The notes below the pieces were generated by a model. It searched no databases, had not been told where the DNA came from, and worked only from the letters and a program-made list of their open reading frames with translations. This document shows, one piece after another, positions 7,261-15,330 of a DNA stretch of 16,168 nucleotides. The DNA is from Candidatus Melainabacteria bacterium. Its GTDB lineage: Bacteria; Cyanobacteriota; Vampirovibrionia; Obscuribacterales; Obscuribacteraceae. The stretch is from contig PSRH01000201.1 in the NCBI GenBank assembly GCA_003175915.1, positions 1-16,168 of the forward strand. Reading direction: 5' to 3'. Position 1 is the stretch's first letter; each line of letters starts with the position of its first letter. A program made the translations under genes and the position numbers.

Positions 7261-7356
7261 TGCTAGCACGTCAAAGCTGCAAACCACCATATAGGTATTT
7301 GCTAACTGAAAAGAGCGTCACTGGAGGATTGCCGCCGGCGTGCAATATCTCCTGTC

Positions 7357-7384
7357 TTGAGTCGAAAAATTATGGGCTTATAAA
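7357..7384 (+). promoter_or_regulatory. Candidate sigma70-type promoter for the M23 peptidase gene
   Basis: TTGAGT (7357-7362) and TATAAA (7379-7384) are separated by 16 bp. The predicted start of transcription is near 7391, giving a short leader before the earliest ATG at 7410. This is a pattern match only. Confidence 0.35.
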
Positions 7385-7409
7385 CCATGGATGACTCTGG
7401 TCCCCCCTC

Positions 7410-8198
7410 ATGAAGACAACCGCAAGCTCAGATATAATTATTAAATTAACAGCTGTGATTGCACTAGCAATGAAAAATGGGGTCCACGTGCTAGTTCTTC
7501 GCGGAACTATTGCCAAGAGGCTTTCTTGTTGCCTCCTCGTCATCCTGATTGTCCTCGGCGGCAGCCCTCCGGCTGCCGATAGCTACTACTTCCGAGGCTA
7601 TTATTGTCCGACCGTGCTGATGTCGCCCATGCGCGCCGACGTTGTCTACACTCCCGTAGGCATGGGCATCGTCACATCCAAAGCCGGCTTTCGCATACAC
7701 CCAGTGACTGGGCGAGGGGACTTTCACAGTGGCGTTGACCTGGCTGCCAATTTGAACGACCGCGTCTATGCCCTGCTCGATGGCATGGTCACCCGAGTGG
7801 GTTGGCGAGGAGCGCTGGGAGTAGCAGTTGAGATCTACCATCCTTACCCGAATGTCAGGACGATTTGCGGGCATTTGAACGCTTTTTCCGTCATGCCCGG
7901 GCAATGGGTACAGCGTGGTCGCGTGATTGGTTATGCTGGATCGACAGGAAGATCAACAGGTGTCCACGTTCACTACACGGTAATCCGCAACGATACCGAA
8001 CAATACATTGAACCGCTTGCCTTTATCCGCCAGGTGCCGAAGTACGTTGCTGTGCTGAACAGTGCCATAACTAAAGAGGCCATTGCTATGAATATGCGCA
8101 AAGCCAAAGAGGCAAAGATTAGTTCGAAGGAGGTCGACTCTAAGACAGAAGATTTGCCTCTTTCCACTGGCGAGACCAAGCCACCCCCGGCAGAGTAA
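7410..8198 (+). CDS. Exported M23 (LytM-type) zinc metallopeptidase, up to 262 aa
   Basis: M23 enzymes cleave peptide cross-links of peptidoglycan. The domain spans about residues 83-205. GFRIHPVTG leads into the zinc ligands H106 and D110 (HSGVD), then GHL with H155 and HVHY with H188, so the catalytic set is complete and the enzyme is probably active. A hydrophobic stretch (SCCLLVILIVLGG, about 39-51) followed by AAD is the export signal. The true start is uncertain: ATG 7410, ATG 7470 and GTG 7488 all keep the signal, and none has a good ribosome binding site. GTG 7488 is preceded by GGGG at 5-6 nt and gives the most normal signal-peptide length. A Lys/Glu/Pro-rich tail (about 215-262) ends the protein. 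The two-component pair 136 nt downstream points the same way, but a regulatory link is not shown. Confidence 0.93.
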   Translation: MKTTASSDIIIKLTAVIALAMKNGVHVLVLRGTIAKRLSCCLLVILIVLGGSPPAADSYYFRGYYCPTVLMSPMRADVVYTPVGMGIVTSKAGFRIHPVTGRGDFHSGVDLAANLNDRVYALLDGMVTRVGWRGALGVAVEIYHPYPNVRTICGHLNAFSVMPGQWVQRGRVIGYAGSTGRSTGVHVHYTVIRNDTEQYIEPLAFIRQVPKYVAVLNSAITKEAIAMNMRKAKEAKISSKEVDSKTEDLPLSTGETKPPPAE

Positions 8199-8261
8199 GT
8201 CAGCCTGAAGCGCATCAAATCCGGTGCCATTCGGAAGAAAGTCGCAGGTTAAATTTCAGGG

Positions 8262-8267
8262 TATAAT
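8262..8267 (+). promoter_or_regulatory. Candidate -10 element ahead of the response regulator gene
   Basis: A consensus TATAAT lies 68 nt upstream of the ATG at 8335. The -35 region at the expected distance does not resemble TTGACA, so any promoter here would need an activator or rely on the -10 element. Low confidence. Confidence 0.25.
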
Positions 8268-8334
8268 TTCGCACAGATCTGGCCGGTTCCTTGTCCCTTG
8301 TTGAGCCTTTCTACGAAAGTCATTTCGATCAGAT

Positions 8335-9015
8335 ATGCCAAAGATCTTAATCCTGGAAGATGATAAGAGCCTCTCTGAAGTCCTCAGCGAAAGCCTTCAA
8401 TCTGCCGGACACACAGTTGAAGTATCCAATGATGGTTCTGACGCGTCCACCAGGTTGCGCACCTACGAGTATGACCTGGTTGTCCTTGACTGGGATGTGC
8501 CAATCATGAGTGGCATCGAAGTTTTAAAACAGTTCAGATCAAGAGGCGGGAAGACGCCAATTCTTATGCTCACGGGCAAATCTAAAATCGATGAGAAAGA
8601 ACTCGGCTTCGAATCAGGCGTTGACGACTATCTGACCAAACCTTTTGAACTGAGAGAATTCAAATCACGAATTAAAGCACTCTTGCGTCGGCCGGCGGAC
8701 TTGAGTACCCAGACGTTGGTAATAGCAGACGTTGTTCTTGATCCAGCCTTATTCAAGGTCACCAAAGCGGGCAAGGAGATCCCTCTTTCAAAGAAAGAGT
8801 TTGCCATTCTCGAATTTCTTATGCGTCACCCCAAACAGGTATACAGCGCCGATGCGTTGCTGAGATGCGTATGGACTGCCGGGGAAGCGGTTGGCCAGGA
8901 GACAGTGAAGACTCATATCAAAAACTTGAGGGCAAAGCTTGATACCCCAGGCAAACCATCCCTTGTCACTACCGTTTTTGGCGTTGGTTATAAAGTCGAC
9001 GTAGATCCCGAATAA
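8335..9015 (+). CDS. OmpR/PhoB-family response regulator, 226 aa
   Basis: This is a cytoplasmic transcription factor activated by phosphorylation. The receiver domain (1-118) has the acidic pair D9/D10, phosphoacceptor D52 in VVLDWDVP, switch T80 in MLTGK and K102 in LTKPFE. The winged-helix DNA-binding domain (about 128-224) has the usual KEFAILEFLMRHP, TVKTHIKNLRAKLD and VFGVGYKV segments. All key residues are present, so normal phospho-signalling is expected. The sensor kinase gene begins 32 nt after its stop codon, which fits an operon and a cognate pair. The ribosome binding site is weak. Target genes are unknown; the M23 peptidase gene just upstream is a plausible but untested member of the regulon. 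Confidence 0.95.
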   Translation: MPKILILEDDKSLSEVLSESLQSAGHTVEVSNDGSDASTRLRTYEYDLVVLDWDVPIMSGIEVLKQFRSRGGKTPILMLTGKSKIDEKELGFESGVDDYLTKPFELREFKSRIKALLRRPADLSTQTLVIADVVLDPALFKVTKAGKEIPLSKKEFAILEFLMRHPKQVYSADALLRCVWTAGEAVGQETVKTHIKNLRAKLDTPGKPSLVTTVFGVGYKVDVDPE

Positions 9016-9047
9016 TATCTGGCTGGACAAAAAGTTTTCGCAAGCAA

Positions 9048-10622
9048 ATGAATACTACCCAGCAGTCCCAAGACGTCGAGCGACCAGCGAAATCGTTTGA
9101 CTATGCCCGCTTACGTTCCTGGTATTTGGCTCGACTCAGGCAGAGGATCATCAAGCACATTGAATCAGGACATCTGACGCCCTCTTCCTTGATTGCCGCT
9201 GATCGAAAAGCCGTCCAGAACCTCATTCTAAGTGGAATACTTTCCGATGCCAAGCCAGACTTCCGGCGCAGGCTTGTATTTCTTTCGCAGTTTCCAATAG
9301 AGTGGTTTCTCGTCGCGCTGCCGATCTTGGGCCAACTGGCCTTAGTGGCAATCATCTTTTTCACTAGAAACGGCGGCGGCTCAACCTTATTCGCCTGGGC
9401 TTCCGTTCTGACTGGAAGCGTCGCTGCCTTGCTGTTGGTCGCCATATACAGGTACACAGTCCGGCGCAGGCTTAAATCCTTCGGAGAGGAGTTGGCAATG
9501 CTCGCCGGAATCAAGCCGCAAGTGCACAGAAACATTGACGAAATTGCGTTTTTGGAACGAGCCTGTTGTGCTCTTGCCGAATGTCTATCCGAGGCAGTTG
9601 AACGGGAATTCGCCATAGCTGACTATGCCCTTGAATTTATCAGCGCCGTGGATGACTTGGGAAATTTCGCGGCTTTCAGTCCGTCCTTCGCTGAATTCAT
9701 GGGCTACGGGCCGCACCAACTAATCGACAAACCATTCACCGACTTTGTTGCACCAGAGGACGTGGATCGTACAAGGACTTTTCTGAAGGCCGTTCGTACT
9801 GCTCAGACCACGGTTCCCTTCGAAAATCGACTGAGGTTGAAGGACGGCGGCATTGCTGATGTTCTATGGTCGACGGAATGGTCCGACAAGGAGTCGATTC
9901 TATTTTGCGTCGGCCGGGATATTACGGATCAAAAGCGCCTGGAGCGCGTCAAACAGGAATTCGTTTCCATGGTAGAACACGATTTGAGAACGCCGCTTCT
10001 CTCCCTGTCAGCGACGCTTGAGCTACTGTCAGATGATGCTTATGGAGGGCTTTCCGAAAAGGGCAAAGCTCTTTTAGTCGGCGCATCAGAGAGTAACGCC
10101 CGTCTTTTGCGCCTGGTCAATCAGCTACTTGATCTGGCAAGCATCGAAGCAGGCAAACTTCCCGTCTGCAAAGAATCAACACCCCTAGCACCCGTCTTCC
10201 GGTCTGCGATCACTGCTGTCGCTGCCTTCGCCAATCAGCACAAGGTAGAAATAGTCGCCGAAGAGACAGAATTAGCAGCCCTGATCGAGCGGGATCGACT
10301 TACGCAAGTGCTTGTTAATCTGTTATCCAACGCCATCAAGTTTTCACCATCCGGTGGCAAGATTTCGCTTACTTCAGCCAAGGAAAAAAAACACATTCTG
10401 GTTAAAATCACCGACCAAGGCCAGGGCATCCCGGCAAAATTCCATGATTTGATCTTCGAACGCTTCAAGCAAGTACCTGACGACGAGAAGAAAGAGGGTA
10501 GCGGCTTAGGCCTTTCGATCTGCAAGGCAATCATCGAAGGCTATCACGGCACCATCGGCGTCGAGAGCGAACCCGGTAGCGGCAGCACCTTCTGGTTTAC
10601 CTTGCCGACTGCCAGCAAGTAG
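9048..10622 (+). CDS. Membrane PAS-domain sensor histidine kinase, 524 aa
   Basis: Partner of the preceding response regulator. An N-terminal cytoplasmic segment of about 80 residues, rich in Arg/Lys, precedes two transmembrane helices (about 84-106 and 113-136) joined by a very short loop, so there is almost no periplasmic sensor. A linker leads to a PAS domain (about 188-300, with FMGYGPHQLI and GRDITDQK). The dimerisation domain carries the phosphorylated H311 in VEHDLRTPL. The ATPase domain has the N-box with N428 (LLSNAIKFSP), G1 DQGQGIP near 456-462, G2 GSGLGLSICKAI, and the terminal GSTFWFTLP. The kinase looks complete. Sensing probably occurs in the membrane or through the PAS domain in the cytoplasm, where it could bind a ligand such as haem, flavin or a small metabolite; no ligand residue can be named. 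Architecture resembles cyanobacterial-type hybrid-free kinases. Confidence 0.95.
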   Translation: MNTTQQSQDVERPAKSFDYARLRSWYLARLRQRIIKHIESGHLTPSSLIAADRKAVQNLILSGILSDAKPDFRRRLVFLSQFPIEWFLVALPILGQLALVAIIFFTRNGGGSTLFAWASVLTGSVAALLLVAIYRYTVRRRLKSFGEELAMLAGIKPQVHRNIDEIAFLERACCALAECLSEAVEREFAIADYALEFISAVDDLGNFAAFSPSFAEFMGYGPHQLIDKPFTDFVAPEDVDRTRTFLKAVRTAQTTVPFENRLRLKDGGIADVLWSTEWSDKESILFCVGRDITDQKRLERVKQEFVSMVEHDLRTPLLSLSATLELLSDDAYGGLSEKGKALLVGASESNARLLRLVNQLLDLASIEAGKLPVCKESTPLAPVFRSAITAVAAFANQHKVEIVAEETELAALIERDRLTQVLVNLLSNAIKFSPSGGKISLTSAKEKKHILVKITDQGQGIPAKFHDLIFERFKQVPDDEKKEGSGLGLSICKAIIEGYHGTIGVESEPGSGSTFWFTLPTASK

Positions 10623-10991
10623 CTTTTTCTTTATAAATGCGCCCATCCTTAAGAAAGAACGATGGAGGGCCAACTGCCGATAGCCATGTCCTAGGATGTC
10701 ACTTAAGACCCGATAATGATTAGTCGCTAATTTTCGATCGGCCGCCGCGGCGGTGCTGGTTCGGGTCTAGTCTTGGCTTCAATGCGTACTTTTAAACTTT
10801 AAGCTAAAAGAAAAAACCAGATTCAGGACAGGATCTTGGTTCGTCTTTCCGTCAGAGTTTCTCTCCGGATTCATGGCAAAAGGCAATCGCTTCGGCGCTG
10901 GACGGAATTGGCAATCAATTACCGAAAGTCTCTGCTCACTAGTTCTTTACCAGTCCTCATTATCCTTCTATTAGGAAAAGGTGTGGTGGCA
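10623..10991. other. Intergenic region after the two-component operon
   Basis: No convincing gene. A frame continuous with the next gene begins at a TTG at 10836, but its Arg-rich reading is not protein-like. A perfect 12-bp palindrome CCGCCGCGGCGG lies at 10742-10753, and an A/T-rich tract (10786-10816) follows it. The promoter of the 10992 gene probably lies here. Confidence 0.5.
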
Positions 10992-11261
10992 ATGCGCGTT
11001 CTTATATTAAAGATGGAAGCAGAAGCCGAGCGAATCAAGACTGGACTCGGTAACTTCGGTCATAACTTTCTCTTCGCACCGTCGCTTGAGGCAGCTCATC
11101 GTGTGTTGAAGGAGAACGATGTTGATTTGATCATCGCTCCTTCTAACTTTTGCGATCATAAATCCCTCTCTATCGGCCATGTTGGTAGCATTCCGCTATT
11201 ACAAGTCCCGGTACTCAACAGCACCGCTATCAACGAGCAAACGAGCTTGGCTCGTTCCTAG
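10992..11261 (+). CDS. Small receiver-like protein lacking the phosphoacceptor Asp, 89 aa
   Basis: The ATG at 10992 opens with MRVLIL, the usual first strand of a receiver domain. The next part (EAERIKTGLGNFGHNFLFAPSLEAAHRVLKENDVDLIIAP) follows the receiver pattern of helix 1, strand 2, helix 2 and strand 3. At the end of strand 3, where VLD would carry the phosphoacceptor, the sequence is IIAPSN, and the acidic pair after strand 1 is replaced by KMEAE. The protein is shorter than a normal receiver (about 120 residues) and its end diverges. It is therefore a candidate pseudo-receiver, regulated by binding rather than phosphorylation, or a decaying remnant. It is transcribed in the same direction as the two-component operon, 369 nt after it, and converges on the kinase gene at 11298. 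The fold assignment is my inference. Confidence 0.55.
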   Translation: MRVLILKMEAEAERIKTGLGNFGHNFLFAPSLEAAHRVLKENDVDLIIAPSNFCDHKSLSIGHVGSIPLLQVPVLNSTAINEQTSLARS

Positions 11262-11297
11262 CCGTGCTTTGATCGCAGTTTCATTGGCGAAATGCAT

Positions 11298-12392
11298 CTA
11301 ACGAAGCAGCATGAGAGCCTGGTAGAGCAGAAACAGAACAGCGGAAATGACGTTGCCAACCGTTGAGATGCGTGCCAGCAACTTGATTGTCTGCCTGTAA
11401 CTCGGCAACCTTCTCAGAAAAATTCGTATGCCTTGTCTGCCCGATTGAATCCTTTCCAGATCGCTGAGCAGCGAATCCATGCTCTGATAACGCTCGCTTT
11501 TTTCTTTAGCCAGAGCTTTCGCTACGACAACCTCCAGACCCCGAGGAAATTTCAGATCCGATCGCAGATCAGTAATCAACGGCGGAACGAGGTTGAGGTG
11601 TTTGTACATACTTTGCACGGCGCTTTGTCCTTCGAAAGGCTCTTTACCTGTTAGGGTTGCATACATAACACAGCCAAAAGAGTAGATGTCCGCACTGGGC
11701 TCAAGTCTTTCGCCCCGGCATTGTTCCGGGCTCATATATGGGGGACTGCCTAGCGTATCTCCGGTTTGCGTCAGCTTTTGCCCGCTGACGCTTACTAAGC
11801 CGAAATCCAGGACCTTCACCTCACTATTAGCAGAGGTAAGCATAATATTTCTCAAGGTCAGATCCCTGTGTATGAAGCCTTTGCTATGGGCGTATGACAT
11901 GGCCTGACACACTTTCGAGAAGGTATTCATAGCCGTCGTTATCGAGGGACACCCGGACTCGTCAATGATTTGACTGAGCGTACGGCCATCGATGTATTCC
12001 ATGACAATGAAAGGCTGCGGTAAAATGCCGTGATCCAAGACGCTGACGAGGTTCGCATGCACGAGGGCATTGCTGGCTTTCGCTTCGTTTTGAAAGTGGC
12101 TGATATGGAGAGGATCACCAACAAGCTCTGCATCAAGAACTTTCACAGCCACTGTCTGGTCAAGGTCGAGATGCTTTGCTTTGTACACCCGGCTCCAGCC
12201 ACCGGCACCGATTATGGATTGAATCTCGTATTTGCCATCGAGCACAAGCCCCAAAAAAGGATCCTCCACCACAGAAACAAGCAGAGAGCCGTCAGAAGGG
12301 CAGGATGCTAGCTCGTAACCAACTGGAAACTCTTGAGCACATACCAGACAGCGCTTCGAGCTAATTCTTCTTTTAAGTTCGTGGGATTGCAT
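11298..12392 (-). CDS. Membrane eukaryotic-like protein kinase with atypical catalytic loop and N-terminal Cys motif, 364 aa
   Basis: The protein begins with a Cys motif (C15, C18, C31 in CLVC and CPSDG), likely a small zinc-binding ribbon. The kinase domain (about 55-320) has a glycine loop IGAGGWSRVYKA, ATP-anchoring K84, helix-C E103, catalytic D177, N182, and D196 of DFG, then GSPPYMSPEQ and DIYSFG. The loop reads HRDLTLRN: the Lys two residues after the catalytic Asp, standard in Ser/Thr kinases, is Thr179. The motif resembles the HRDLAARN of tyrosine kinases. One transmembrane helix (about 344-363) ends the protein, so there is no extracytoplasmic domain. The ATG at 12392 is the only sensible start. 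The gene is divergent from the 901-aa paralogue, with 226 nt between them. Activity and residue specificity cannot be read from sequence. Confidence 0.92.
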   Translation of the reverse strand: MQSHELKRRISSKRCLVCAQEFPVGYELASCPSDGSLLVSVVEDPFLGLVLDGKYEIQSIIGAGGWSRVYKAKHLDLDQTVAVKVLDAELVGDPLHISHFQNEAKASNALVHANLVSVLDHGILPQPFIVMEYIDGRTLSQIIDESGCPSITTAMNTFSKVCQAMSYAHSKGFIHRDLTLRNIMLTSANSEVKVLDFGLVSVSGQKLTQTGDTLGSPPYMSPEQCRGERLEPSADIYSFGCVMYATLTGKEPFEGQSAVQSMYKHLNLVPPLITDLRSDLKFPRGLEVVVAKALAKEKSERYQSMDSLLSDLERIQSGRQGIRIFLRRLPSYRQTIKLLARISTVGNVISAVLFLLYQALMLLR

Positions 12393-12618
12393 CTCGGTTC
12401 CGGCAACGCTTCGGCAGCTATATACCCTCTGGCTGTCTTGCTGTCAATGATTGCCTTTTGCCCGCCGCTCAAGGCACTTCACCGGAAATTTACGTCTACC
12501 TTCTAAAAATAGGGAGTGTTCTTACTAACAACACCGTTCTTCAAAGGGTATAACTGGCCTGCCGGTACCTGGAGAAATGGGCGGTACGCGACGTTGAGAT
12601 GTCCAGAGTGATCATTCC
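12393..12618. promoter_or_regulatory. Divergent promoter region between kinase genes
   Basis: The 226-nt gap separates divergent kinase genes and must contain promoters for both unless transcription comes from outside. TATAAC at 12549-12554 is a possible -10 for the plus-strand gene, but no good -35 lies at the right distance. No palindrome stands out. Confidence 0.4.
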
Positions 12619-15324
12619 ATGGAAACATTTGAGCTCAAGCAGGCTCTCCTAAAACAGCGTTGCCTCACCTGTAATCAGGACTTCCAACCATCTGATAATC
12701 TCAAAGCCTGTCCGGCCGACGGCACGATGCTCTCTCCTGTCTTCGATGATCCTTTCATCGGCACACTCATTGACGGAAAATACGAGATCCTCGAGCGCAT
12801 CGCTAGCGGCGCTAAAGCAAGAATCTATAAGGCTAAGCATCTTCATCTCGACAAATTTATTGCCCTCAAAGTTCTCCAGGTCGGCATCTCTGTCACCCAG
12901 TCCCAGGTGGCTCGCTTCCAGAAAGAAGCGCAAGTGGCCATCAAACTTATCCACCCTAATATCGTCCGTGTCTATGACTACGGCACGACCCCGCAGCCCT
13001 ACATCGCCATGGAATACGTCGAGGGCAAACCTCTCGCTGCCCTCATTAAAGAGTCAGGGCCCCTGCCGCCAAAGCGCGCTCTCCCTCTCTTTCTCGACGT
13101 CGCCAACGCCATGTCCACCGCTCATGCCGCCGGTCTTGTTCACAGAGATCTCAAACCAAGCAATGTCATAATCGATTCTCAATCAGGCCAGGCAAAGGTT
13201 CTGGATTTTGGCCTGGTTAAAGACTTCGTTGACGATGCCCACTATACGAAAACCGGCGACATCGTTGGCAGTCCAAGCTATATGAGTCCCGAGCAGTGGA
13301 AGGGCCTGCCCATCGATGGGCGTTCCGATATTTATTCCTTCGGTTGCCTCATGTACGAAGTGCTCACGGGCATTACCCCTTTCGCTGCCACCAATCCTGT
13401 GGAATGCATGTTCAAGCACCTGGAGAAAAAACCTGCAAAGCTAGGTACAACTCGTCGGAACGTCAAGTTTCCCAAGGGCCTGGAAGTCGTCGTAGACAAC
13501 TGTTTGGTTAAGGACAGAAACCAACGCTATCAAACATTCGCCGATGTGTCACGCGATCTGGTCGCTATACAGTCAAACAAGGGAAATCAGGTAAAAGCTT
13601 TTCGCCAGTCAAATAAATTGGCGCTGATGGTAGTCGGTTGGTTTGGATTCCAAATTTTGTTGGTATCGCTTTGCGCTTTCGCTTTCGTTTATCAATCTTG
13701 GAACACACCCCAATGGCAAAAGTACCTTGACCAGGGTATATCCACCCAAGTTAATCGTCAGGACACTGCGGGGTCGATACCCTTGTTGCTTGAGGCCGAA
13801 CGTGGGGCTGAAAGCGCGCACGCTCAGCGCCGGACTTTCGAAGACATCTACACGTATCTGGGCCAAGGTTATTTGCACACTGAGGAGCCTAAGAAAGCAG
13901 AAGACTACCTCAGGCGTGCGCTCGCCATAAATATGCAGCACGAAGAGGACGTGCCCCGATCATTTGTTCACGAGCTGTTGTCCGAGAACTACATAAAGAT
14001 TGAGGATTACGAGCAGGCATTGCAAGAAGGCAAGACAGCGCTGGCCATTGCCCAGCGTAGGAGCTACAATTGGCAACGACATAGCTCGTGCTACTTCTGC
14101 ATCGGCCGTGCCTTGTCAGGTCTTGGGCGATACGCCGAAGCGCTTGACTCATACCAGAATGCAAAGGCTGTCTTGCAGAAGACGTCAGTAGGCGGCAATC
14201 CAATTCTCAGCAGCACAATCAAGTTCGTAAATGAGATCAACAGGCAGCTCGCCAAGCCCCGTAGCCAGAGCGTTCTGGGCGGAGGTTCATCTAGTGAAGA
14301 GGAGCCCGACCCTGAGCTCGTAAATATCGAGTGGAACATCGGCGATTGTAATCATCAATTGCACCGCGACCCAGATGCACTGGACGCTTATGGCCGGGCT
14401 TTGAGGCTTGCCTACCTGTGCAAACAAAAGTGCTTCGCTGATATAAACAATGAATTCACTGCCCTCCTACCTTCTGGCTACACCTTTGAAGAAGCTGACA
14501 AAATCGCTTCGAGGCAAAATTGGCCGCCCGATCTGACTGCTTTTTTCAAAGCGAATTTGACGGTAAAGCAAAAAAATTACAAGCGGGCTTTTAGCGAGTG
14601 CGACAAGATTTTGCACGACAAATCAAGCTCTGAGTACCTCCGCACCTGCGCTTATGTTTGGAAAGGATATTGCTACAACTGCTTGGATAAGCCCGCCGAA
14701 GCACTCGACAGTTATAGAAAGGCGCTGTTGCTTAACAAGGACTACGCTTCGTTGCATCAATTGATGGCCGGTTGCCTATTCCATTTAAAGCGCTTCGACG
14801 AATCTGTACAGGAATGGAATGAGGCCCTTCGCGCTGATCCAAATGATCATTCACTTCTCCTCTATAGAGGCATCACGCTCTGCGCCAGCGGCAAACTCAA
14901 ACAGGCAGCCGAGGACCTAGACAACTTTCTCAAGCTGGACAACTATCAAAGTAAGGATTGCCCCGAAGCGCTGATCTTGCTCTATGAGGTTCGTCGATTA
15001 GATCACAACGAACGCGCCGCAGCGGACGTACTGACTCTCTGCAGGCAGCGGCTTAAAAAACCCAAGGACTCGTCCGATTCATTGGTCAACTATGCACTTA
15101 GACGAATTACCGCCGGCCAGTTGATCAAATCCGTCGGTAGAGACATAGGAAAGCTCACCGATGCCCATACCTATATAGGCCTAGACTTCCTGGCCAGTGG
15201 AAAATCTGACCAGGCCAGAAAATACCTTCAATGGGTCGCTGACAATGGATACCGCTATTCTATGGAGTATCAGCTGGCCACTGCTTTCCTTGAACGCATG
15301 AACAGATCAACGAGGGTCGAGTAG
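12619..15324 (+). CDS. Membrane Ser/Thr protein kinase with extracytoplasmic TPR region, 901 aa
   Basis: Order of parts: N-terminal Cys motif (C15, C18, C31 in CLTC and CPADG); kinase domain (about 55-315); one transmembrane helix (334-358); TPR-rich region to the end. Kinase residues K84, E103, HRDLKPSN with D177/K179/N182, and D196 of DFG are present, followed by GSPSYMSPEQ and DIYSFGC. The glycine loop is weak: IASGAKARIYKA keeps only the middle Gly. TPR-like helix pairs are seen near 409-443, 453-480, 491-520, 568-599, 645-668 and, most clearly, three in series at 675-775 (e.g. PAEALDSYRKALLLN). With the kinase inside, the TPR part would lie outside the cytoplasmic membrane and could bind envelope proteins and signal inward. 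The ATG at 12619 matches the paralogue 6 nt downstream of this gene's stop. The ribosome binding site is weak. Confidence 0.95.
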   Translation: METFELKQALLKQRCLTCNQDFQPSDNLKACPADGTMLSPVFDDPFIGTLIDGKYEILERIASGAKARIYKAKHLHLDKFIALKVLQVGISVTQSQVARFQKEAQVAIKLIHPNIVRVYDYGTTPQPYIAMEYVEGKPLAALIKESGPLPPKRALPLFLDVANAMSTAHAAGLVHRDLKPSNVIIDSQSGQAKVLDFGLVKDFVDDAHYTKTGDIVGSPSYMSPEQWKGLPIDGRSDIYSFGCLMYEVLTGITPFAATNPVECMFKHLEKKPAKLGTTRRNVKFPKGLEVVVDNCLVKDRNQRYQTFADVSRDLVAIQSNKGNQVKAFRQSNKLALMVVGWFGFQILLVSLCAFAFVYQSWNTPQWQKYLDQGISTQVNRQDTAGSIPLLLEAERGAESAHAQRRTFEDIYTYLGQGYLHTEEPKKAEDYLRRALAINMQHEEDVPRSFVHELLSENYIKIEDYEQALQEGKTALAIAQRRSYNWQRHSSCYFCIGRALSGLGRYAEALDSYQNAKAVLQKTSVGGNPILSSTIKFVNEINRQLAKPRSQSVLGGGSSSEEEPDPELVNIEWNIGDCNHQLHRDPDALDAYGRALRLAYLCKQKCFADINNEFTALLPSGYTFEEADKIASRQNWPPDLTAFFKANLTVKQKNYKRAFSECDKILHDKSSSEYLRTCAYVWKGYCYNCLDKPAEALDSYRKALLLNKDYASLHQLMAGCLFHLKRFDESVQEWNEALRADPNDHSLLLYRGITLCASGKLKQAAEDLDNFLKLDNYQSKDCPEALILLYEVRRLDHNERAAADVLTLCRQRLKKPKDSSDSLVNYALRRITAGQLIKSVGRDIGKLTDAHTYIGLDFLASGKSDQARKYLQWVADNGYRYSMEYQLATAFLERMNRSTRVE

Positions 15325-15330
15325 GCATTC

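Noticed and set aside
10742..10753. 12-bp palindrome CCGCCGCGGCGG as an operator
   Set aside because: Low-complexity GC palindrome with no loop and no clear position relative to a promoter. It is noted in the intergenic entry only.
10836..10991. N-terminal extension of the receiver-like gene including a hydrophobic stretch
   Set aside because: It depends on a TTG start with no ribosome binding site, and the Arg-rich part is not protein-like. MRVLIL at 10992 is a natural domain start.
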